Assembly: GCA_001781335.1 (NCBI GenBank)
Contig: MFLL01000015.1
Span: 1 to 50,941 of the forward strand
Reading direction: 5' to 3'
Source: Candidatus Kaiserbacteria bacterium RIFCSPHIGHO2_02_FULL_55_25
Lineage (GTDB): Bacteria; Patescibacteriota; Minisyncoccia; Phycocordibacterales; UBA2100
Length of the DNA stretch: 50,941 bases
The notes beneath the pieces were generated by a model. It was not told the DNA's origin. It searched no databases and worked only from the letters and a program-made list of their open reading frames with translations. Shown here piece after piece: positions 46,847-50,941 of the stretch. The position numbers were made by a program, and so were the translations under genes. Every line of letters starts with the position of its first letter. Positions within the stretch are counted from its first letter, which is position 1.

Positions 46847-47494
46847 ATGGTTCACAAACTCATGCTGCCGGTGCATGTCATCGGAATCGGTGCGGGTGGC
46901 AGCCGCACGGTTCGCCATCTCGTGTCGGAGCGCACGCACATTGCCGGACCGCTTCACATTTGTGACGGAGACTCGGTCGAGGAAAAGAACTGCAAGAATC
47001 AACTCTACCAACCGTCTCACGTCGGCATGCGGAAAGTCCATGCGCTTGCGGAACAAGTGCGTGCGTGGAGCGAAGGCGATGTCGTTCCGGTGCTGCGTCC
47101 GGAATACTTTACTCCGGGGGAGCCCCTCAGTGGCGTAGTCTTCCTCTGCGTCGACAAGATGCACGTAAGAAAGGCTATTATTGACGCATCAATTCGCGGC
47201 AACAGAGCAGTGAGTCTCTTGATTGAGGCTCGCGGCGACACTGAAAACGCGCTCATGCACTTCGTCGATCCCAACGATGAGAAGCAGATGCAGCAATGGG
47301 ATCGGTACTGGTATCCCGACGACGAAGCCGTCAATCAGGGTGATTGCGGCGGCGTTCCGACAGTCGGGCCGCGGGTCGCCGACATCACCGCCTATCTCGC
47401 GGTCCAAGAACTGGTCCGTCGCGTGAGTCTCTCCAGTCTTACCGTCGGCCAAGATTGCCAGTTCCGCATCAAATTGCAGACTTACGCATGGTAG
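46847..47494 (+). CDS. E1-like ThiF/MoeB-fold adenylating protein
   Basis: This 215-aa protein has the Rossmann nucleotide loop VIGIGAGGSR (11-20), ICDGDSVEEKNCKNQLYQPSHVGMRKVHALAEQ (the D-x-D, N..Q and K positions of ThiF-family enzymes), FLCVDKMHVRKAI (C-x-D....R) and a C-terminal GDCGGVPTVGPRVADITAYLAVQELVRR with C167 as a possible thiol site. No CxxC zinc pairs are seen. It resembles E1-like proteins encoded next to E2-like genes in bacteria, including the PRTRC type. It starts 1 nt after the E2 stop, with GAGG about 6 nt upstream. Confidence 0.8.
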   Translation: MVHKLMLPVHVIGIGAGGSRTVRHLVSERTHIAGPLHICDGDSVEEKNCKNQLYQPSHVGMRKVHALAEQVRAWSEGDVVPVLRPEYFTPGEPLSGVVFLCVDKMHVRKAIIDASIRGNRAVSLLIEARGDTENALMHFVDPNDEKQMQQWDRYWYPDDEAVNQGDCGGVPTVGPRVADITAYLAVQELVRRVSLSSLTVGQDCQFRIKLQTYAW

Positions 47495-47505
47495 TGCTGC
47501 ACACA

Positions 47506-47526
47506 CCGAGGGGCTTGACCCCTCGG
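47506..47526 (+). terminator. Terminator after the E2/E1 pair
   Basis: CCGAGGGG/CCCCTCGG, 8-bp stem with a 5-nt loop, then CGTGTCTTCTTTATT. It closes the operon after two genes. Confidence 0.8.
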
Positions 47527-47593
47527 CGTGTCTTCTTTATTCTGGGTGATGGGATATGCGGCTCGCGTATTCCGCAACAGGAGGAAGAGCGTC

Positions 47594-47764
47594 ATGAAAC
47601 TGGATCAGGCCATGGCCGATCTTACCGCGGGCAATGTTGTCAGGCCCGGCGAATTGGCTCAACGTCTCGGTGTGCAGGCGCCTGCCGACGCCGGCTCCGG
47701 CGTCGCTTCCAACCGCCGGACTCAGGAAAGTCCCGGTCTGTCGGCTCGCCCGTCGCTCTGGTAG
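47594..47764 (+). CDS. Small orphan protein, 56 aa
   Basis: The 56-aa product starts MKLDQAMADLTAGNVVRPGELAQRLGV and ends with a Ser/Pro/Arg-rich tail. AGGAGG lies 8 nt before the ATG and a strong terminator follows. The first part could be a short helix-turn-helix. It is not a beta-grasp (ubiquitin-like) protein as far as I can see. Confidence 0.55.
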   Translation: MKLDQAMADLTAGNVVRPGELAQRLGVQAPADAGSGVASNRRTQESPGLSARPSLW

Positions 47765-47783
47765 CCACCTGCCCGCGAACGAT

Positions 47784-47809
47784 CGCCCCGGTGCTGCGGC
47801 TCCGGGGCG
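47784..47809 (+). terminator. Terminator after the 56-aa gene
   Basis: CGCCCCGG/CCGGGGCG, 8-bp stem with a 10-nt loop, followed by GTTTTCTTTT, directly before the comEC promoter. Confidence 0.85.
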
Positions 47810-47834
47810 GTTTTCTTTTGATACGATTCGCAGA

Positions 47835-49388
47835 ATGTCGTCACGCATATTGTGGGCGATAGTCGGAGGATTTTTGGCGGGAGTTTTTGTGCGTTCGTTT
47901 ATCGCACTGCCGTGGCCGTTTGCGGCCTTTTTCGTATTGCTCGCCGTTGCTTCGCTCGCGTACATATCTGTCGTCAGAGAAAAGAAATACGTGCTCATTA
48001 TTGTTGCGACCGTCTGCGTTGCGTTTGCCGTCGGCGTGTTGAGAATGGAGTCGGCGGGGCAGGCGGGCGACGGAAGTCTGACTTCCGTGGTTGGCAAGAA
48101 AGTAACAATTGTCGGAACGGTTTTTGATGAGCCGGACGTGCGCGAAAACGGCATTCGTCTTTCGGTGCGAGTGACGGAGTTCGTGGTCGCGAATGCCACG
48201 ACGTCCGTGAGTGCGGGCCTGCCTCGCCCGACGAGCGTACGAGTCGAGGCGGGTGTGCTTGTCCTCGCGCCACCGCATAGCGACGTCGCCTACGGCGATA
48301 TAGTCCGCGCGACGGGAACGCTGCAATTGCCGGAGACATTTGATACGGGCGCGGGCCGCACGTTCAACTATCCGCAGTACCTCGCAAAAGACGGAATTTT
48401 GTACACGCTCTCGTTTGCGCAAGCGGAACGCATCGGGGAGGGCAGGAAGAATTATCTGAAAGTCGCGGCTCTGCAAACGAAACAGCTCTATTTGCATGGC
48501 TTGCAGGCGGCGTTGCCGGAACCTGAATCAGGGCTTGCCGGGGGCATTACCGTGGGAGATAAACGCGGAGTAGGGGAAGAGTATTCGGACATATTTATCG
48601 CAGTCGGGCTCATACACATCATCGTGCTTTCCGGTTACAACATAACGCTCGTGATGAATATGGTGGGGAAATTACTTTCAAGAGCACCTCGCCCGGTACA
48701 AGTAATTTCGAACGCATTCATCGTGGTGTTTATAGTGCTCATGGCGGGGGCGGCTCCGAGCGCCATGCGCGCGGGCGCCATGGCGCTTCTGCCGCTTGTC
48801 GCCCGCATGACGGGGCGCGTCTATCTGGCACTCCGCGCACTCGGCGTCGTCGCGTTTGTGATGGTGGCGTGGAATCCGTTGCTACTCGCGTATGATCCGG
48901 GGTTTCAACTGTCCGTCCTCGCGACGCTCGGGCTCGTGCTCTTTTCGCCGGTATGTGCCGGATGGCTCCATTGGGTTCCGGAGAAATTTGCTCTTCGCGA
49001 AATCGCCGCCTCGACGCTCGGTACGCAGACGATGGTATTACCGCTCCTCTTGTATCAAAACGGACTTCTTTCGCTCGTCGCACTGCCCGCAAACCTTCTC
49101 GCGCTCGTAGTAGTGCCGTGGGCGATGGGGCTTTCTGTCGTCGCGGCACTTGCAGGAATCGTTCTCGGTTCGTATGCCGTTGTAATCGCATTTCCCGCAT
49201 ACGTCATCCTCGCGTACATCATCGGCGTCGCGCGGTTTTTTGCCGCATTGCCGTTTGCTTCGGTATCTGTCGGCGCATTCAGCGTGTGGTGGATGTTTGC
49301 CGCATACGCGCTCCTGTTCGGCGGCCTCGTGTTACTCCAAAAAAGAAAAAGCCGGACACGGAGTCCGGCGATTTCCCAGAAAGACTAG
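47835..49388 (+). CDS. comEC: ComEC, N-terminal OB and competence membrane domains
   Basis: The 517-aa protein forms the channel for single-stranded DNA uptake. It starts with two membrane helices and an OB-like DUF4131 region (VGKKVTIVGTVFDEPDVRENGIRLSVRV). The Competence domain follows, with the conserved HIIVLSGYNITLVMN and about eight helices. It lacks the C-terminal metallo-beta-lactamase domain, which is encoded separately from 50702. TACGAT (47822-47827) ends 7 nt before the ATG. Confidence 0.9.
   Translation: MSSRILWAIVGGFLAGVFVRSFIALPWPFAAFFVLLAVASLAYISVVREKKYVLIIVATVCVAFAVGVLRMESAGQAGDGSLTSVVGKKVTIVGTVFDEPDVRENGIRLSVRVTEFVVANATTSVSAGLPRPTSVRVEAGVLVLAPPHSDVAYGDIVRATGTLQLPETFDTGAGRTFNYPQYLAKDGILYTLSFAQAERIGEGRKNYLKVAALQTKQLYLHGLQAALPEPESGLAGGITVGDKRGVGEEYSDIFIAVGLIHIIVLSGYNITLVMNMVGKLLSRAPRPVQVISNAFIVVFIVLMAGAAPSAMRAGAMALLPLVARMTGRVYLALRALGVVAFVMVAWNPLLLAYDPGFQLSVLATLGLVLFSPVCAGWLHWVPEKFALREIAASTLGTQTMVLPLLLYQNGLLSLVALPANLLALVVVPWAMGLSVVAALAGIVLGSYAVVIAFPAYVILAYIIGVARFFAALPFASVSVGAFSVWWMFAAYALLFGGLVLLQKRKSRTRSPAISQKD
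49351..49369 (-). terminator. Terminator of the minus-strand gene, inside the comEC 3' end
   Basis: GCCGGAC/GTCCGGC, 7-bp stem with a 5-nt loop, followed on the minus strand by TTTTTCTTTTTT. It lies within the last codons of comEC on the other strand. Confidence 0.7.
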
Positions 49389-49397
49389 GCCCAAGTC

Positions 49398-49841
49398 TTA
49401 CATCATCGGCGAAGGAGACGAGGAGCGGCCGAGGTACCAGCCCATGAGGGCGGCGGGGACGATCCAGTAGATGGCCAAGACGAGCGTCGAGTAGCTCGCG
49501 AGGAACGGCCAGAAATTCGGGACGATGCCGGCCATCTGCGAGAGCGAACCGGTCTGCGTGAGCACTCCCGCAAGTCCGGAGATGAACGCGGTCGCAAGCG
49601 CGACAAGGAACCCGATGACGCCGAAGATGACGCCTGACCTCAGGTTTTTACCCGCTCCCTGCATGTACCACCATGTAAGGACGGCGACGACGACGAGCGC
49701 GAGCACCACGTAGCTGATGTACTGCGGCGTGAATACGCCGGGGGTGGCACTTGCCGGGACGAGGGCGACCAACGCCGCGACCACGGTATTGGTAAGGTAG
49801 TTACCCAAAAACGCGATTAGTATAGAACGTTCAATGTTCAT
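49398..49841 (-). CDS. Four-helix membrane protein, 147 aa
   Basis: Four membrane segments (ILIAFLGNYLTNTVVAALVALV; YISYVVLALVVVAVLTWWYM; GVIFGVIGFLVALATAFI; FLASYSTLVLAIYWIVPAALMGWYL) with a short cytoplasmic end. No family is recognised; similar small membrane proteins are frequent in Parcubacteria. Confidence 0.65.
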   Translation of the reverse strand: MNIERSILIAFLGNYLTNTVVAALVALVPASATPGVFTPQYISYVVLALVVVAVLTWWYMQGAGKNLRSGVIFGVIGFLVALATAFISGLAGVLTQTGSLSQMAGIVPNFWPFLASYSTLVLAIYWIVPAALMGWYLGRSSSPSPMM

Positions 49842-49903
49842 AATTATTTGTAGACCGATAATCCATTAAGGATATCACGCCGCGAGGGCGTCAAACCGCT
49901 TCT

Positions 49904-49979
49904 CCACACTTCTTCGCTCGCTCCAGAATAGGCGTTAATGCGAGGAAGTGTGCCCTGCGAAGCCTTGGCGTAGCAGGGC
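49904..49979. repeat. Hairpin and palindromic dispersed repeat before sodA's 3' end
   Basis: An outer hairpin (arms ACACTTC near 49906 and GAAGTGT near 49945) is followed by GCCCTGC (49952-49958) ... GCAGGGC (49973-49979). The stretch 49949-49970 matches the repeat inside xerD at 21 of 22 positions on the opposite strand. The remainder of 49842-50019 holds no gene that I can support. Confidence 0.6.
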
Positions 49980-50019
49980 CATAGACGCATTGGGGCGCGA
50001 GCTTCGAAGTGCAGGCACT

Positions 50020-50610
50020 TTATGTTGTTGCTTTCTCAAACCGTTGCTCGATTACACCCCAATTCAGGTTCTTGAAGAAGGCATCTACGTATTTGCCCTT
50101 GCCCGCGGCGCCATAATCCAGAATATACGTGTGTTCCCATACATCGAGCGCCAGAATGACGGGAAGTGTGACGAAATGCCCTTGATGCTGTTCGCCGGCA
50201 AAACCCATCTGGAACTGCTTGCCGGCCGGATCGTAGTAGAGAATCGCCCAGCCCGGACCACGTATGCCCGCAATCGCTTTCAGGTACTCGACGAAGTATC
50301 CGTGATATTCGGCGGAGAGAGCTTTTCCCAAACCGGATTGTTCGTCGAGTGCTTTTGACCCACCCTCAAATTGCGTGAAGTACAACTCGTGCAAACGCAT
50401 CCCGTCAAACTCAAAGGATTTACGGCGGACCAATTCCCCGAGCGCAATCGCGTTCTTTTCCGTGCTCTCCTTTGCGTACTCAACCAGCTTGGCGGAAATC
50501 GCATTGAAATTCTTCACGTACCCTTCGTAGAGGCCGATGTGCTGCTTGACCGACTCATCCGAGATGCCGTCGAGTGACGGCAGAGTAAACTTTTTCGCTG
50601 TGTATTCCAT
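50020..50610 (-). CDS. sodA: Fe/Mn superoxide dismutase
   Basis: This 196-aa enzyme removes superoxide. Metal ligands: His in KQHIGLYEGYVKN (about 23), His in MRLHELYFTQFEGG, and DVWEHTYILDYG (Asp and His). The length is normal. The start MEYTAKKF at 50610 lies directly after five 7-nt repeats, with no Shine-Dalgarno. It sits between the two halves of comEC, on the opposite strand. Confidence 0.93.
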   Translation of the reverse strand: MEYTAKKFTLPSLDGISDESVKQHIGLYEGYVKNFNAISAKLVEYAKESTEKNAIALGELVRRKSFEFDGMRLHELYFTQFEGGSKALDEQSGLGKALSAEYHGYFVEYLKAIAGIRGPGWAILYYDPAGKQFQMGFAGEQHQGHFVTLPVILALDVWEHTYILDYGAAGKGKYVDAFFKNLNWGVIEQRFEKATT

Positions 50611-50645
50611 ATACTGACAACTACAAACTAGCAACTAATAACTAT
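50611..50645 (-). repeat. Five tandem heptads directly before sodA
   Basis: On the minus strand: ATAGTTA, TTAGTTG, CTAGTTT, GTAGTTG, TCAGTAT, immediately followed by the ATG. Spacing is exactly 7 nt throughout. Confidence 0.8.
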
Positions 50646-50653
50646 TTTGTTTG

Positions 50654-50695
50654 AGTATAGCACCGTCATTCATGAAGACATGGTGACGCTATAAT
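50654..50695. promoter_or_regulatory. Divergent promoters for sodA and the second comEC gene
   Basis: On the minus strand TGCTATACT (TATACT at 50654-50659) would start the sodA leader just before the heptads. On the plus strand TATAAT (50690-50695) ends 6 nt before the ATG at 50702. Confidence 0.65.
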
Positions 50696-50701
50696 TCGCG
50701 C

Positions 50702-50941
50702 ATGCGAAAAAGCTCGCGACTTACCGGCGCAGCGCTCCTCGTCCTCTTGTGTATTGTCATCGTTATTTGGTACGCGGCGCTTCGCGAAGACAGGCACGGT
50801 ATCCTTACCATTTCCTTCCTCGATGTGGGACAGGGCGACTCTATATATATTGACGCGCCGTCAGGCAGGCAGGTGCTGATAGACGGCGGGCGCAGTTCGG
50901 TTGTTTTGAGACAGCTCTCGCGAATGACGCCTTGGTGGGAC
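50702..50941 (+). CDS. ComEC C-terminal metallo-beta-lactamase part (truncated by window edge)
   Basis: The first 80 residues show one membrane anchor (GAALLVLLCIVIVIWYAAL), then ISFLDVGQGDSIYIDAPSGRQVLIDGG. This is the start of the beta-lactamase fold domain that follows the Competence domain in normal ComEC proteins. Here it has its own start, promoter and anchor, 1.3 kb from the first part. Confidence 0.85.
   Translation, partial: MRKSSRLTGAALLVLLCIVIVIWYAALREDRHGILTISFLDVGQGDSIYIDAPSGRQVLIDGGRSSVVLRQLSRMTPWWD

Noticed and set aside
47594-47764. 56-aa gene as the missing ubiquitin-like modifier
   Set aside because: It is too short and helical at the start, lacks a beta-grasp pattern and a Gly-Gly-type end, and lies behind the terminator of the E2/E1 operon.
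49948-50358. Plus-strand frame opposite sodA
   Set aside because: It is antisense to a well-supported superoxide dismutase and begins in the repeat region.

Overview
The window reads as a chromosomal contig from a Patescibacteria/CPR bacterium, most likely of the Parcubacteria group. This is inferred from gene content, as there is no rRNA. The signs are a compact type IV pilus cluster, a ComEC split into two genes, a trigger factor too short for a PPIase domain, an RNase Y, a TrmB-type regulator, many short orphan proteins, and a -10 box sitting 6-8 nt before the start codon of many housekeeping genes (leaderless transcription).

Layout. 1-3.1 kb: tail of a HAD phosphatase, a lone E. coli-type argininosuccinate synthase, a small orphan and a Xer recombinase. 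3.3-7.7 kb: a complete branched-chain amino-acid-type ABC transporter (livK, hairpin, livHMGF). 7.8-15.4 kb: exonuclease III, CCA-adding enzyme, HTH and HNH proteins, four tRNAs (Arg-UCG, Gly-GCC, Pro-UGG, Gly-UCC), a trypsin-like protease, a YraN-type nuclease and HU. A DnaA-box cluster lies at 12.65 kb. 15.6-18.3 kb: an accessory block with RelBE toxin-antitoxin, a TrmB-type regulator and an orphan, bounded by a second copy of the RNase Y gene tail. 18.3-22.8 kb: RNase Y, ClpP and orphan membrane proteins. 22.9-27.1 kb: a defence-like block with a one-polypeptide MmeI-type restriction-modification enzyme, then a GHKL ATPase/DUF4325 pair behind a promoter with two palindromic operators. 27.2-31.1 kb: trigger factor, Mn-dependent pyrophosphatase and NusA with a leader hairpin. 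32.1-40.8 kb: type IV pilus genes (pilB, pilC, three pilin-like proteins), an ArsR-like regulator and a 43-proline-tract protein. 40.9-46.2 kb: triosephosphate isomerase, phosphoglycerate kinase, HIT protein, RecJ-like nuclease, membrane protein and RNase H. 46.3-47.8 kb: a two-gene E2-like/E1-like (ubiquitin-conjugation-type) operon. 47.8-50.9 kb: ComEC N-terminal part, membrane protein, Fe/Mn superoxide dismutase and the start of the separate ComEC metallo-beta-lactamase part.

The most unusual signals are: (i) arrays of exact 7-nt repeats, mostly CTANNNN, ending next to the start codons of nusA, pilB, a pilin gene and sodA; (ii) the E2/E1-like pair with no visible ubiquitin-like protein or peptidase; (iii) the duplicated rny tail that encodes identical amino acids with 25 silent differences; (iv) the GHKL/DUF4325 pair with twin operators. 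Housekeeping genes mostly look leaderless, whereas many orphan genes have a strong Shine-Dalgarno sequence and their own terminator.
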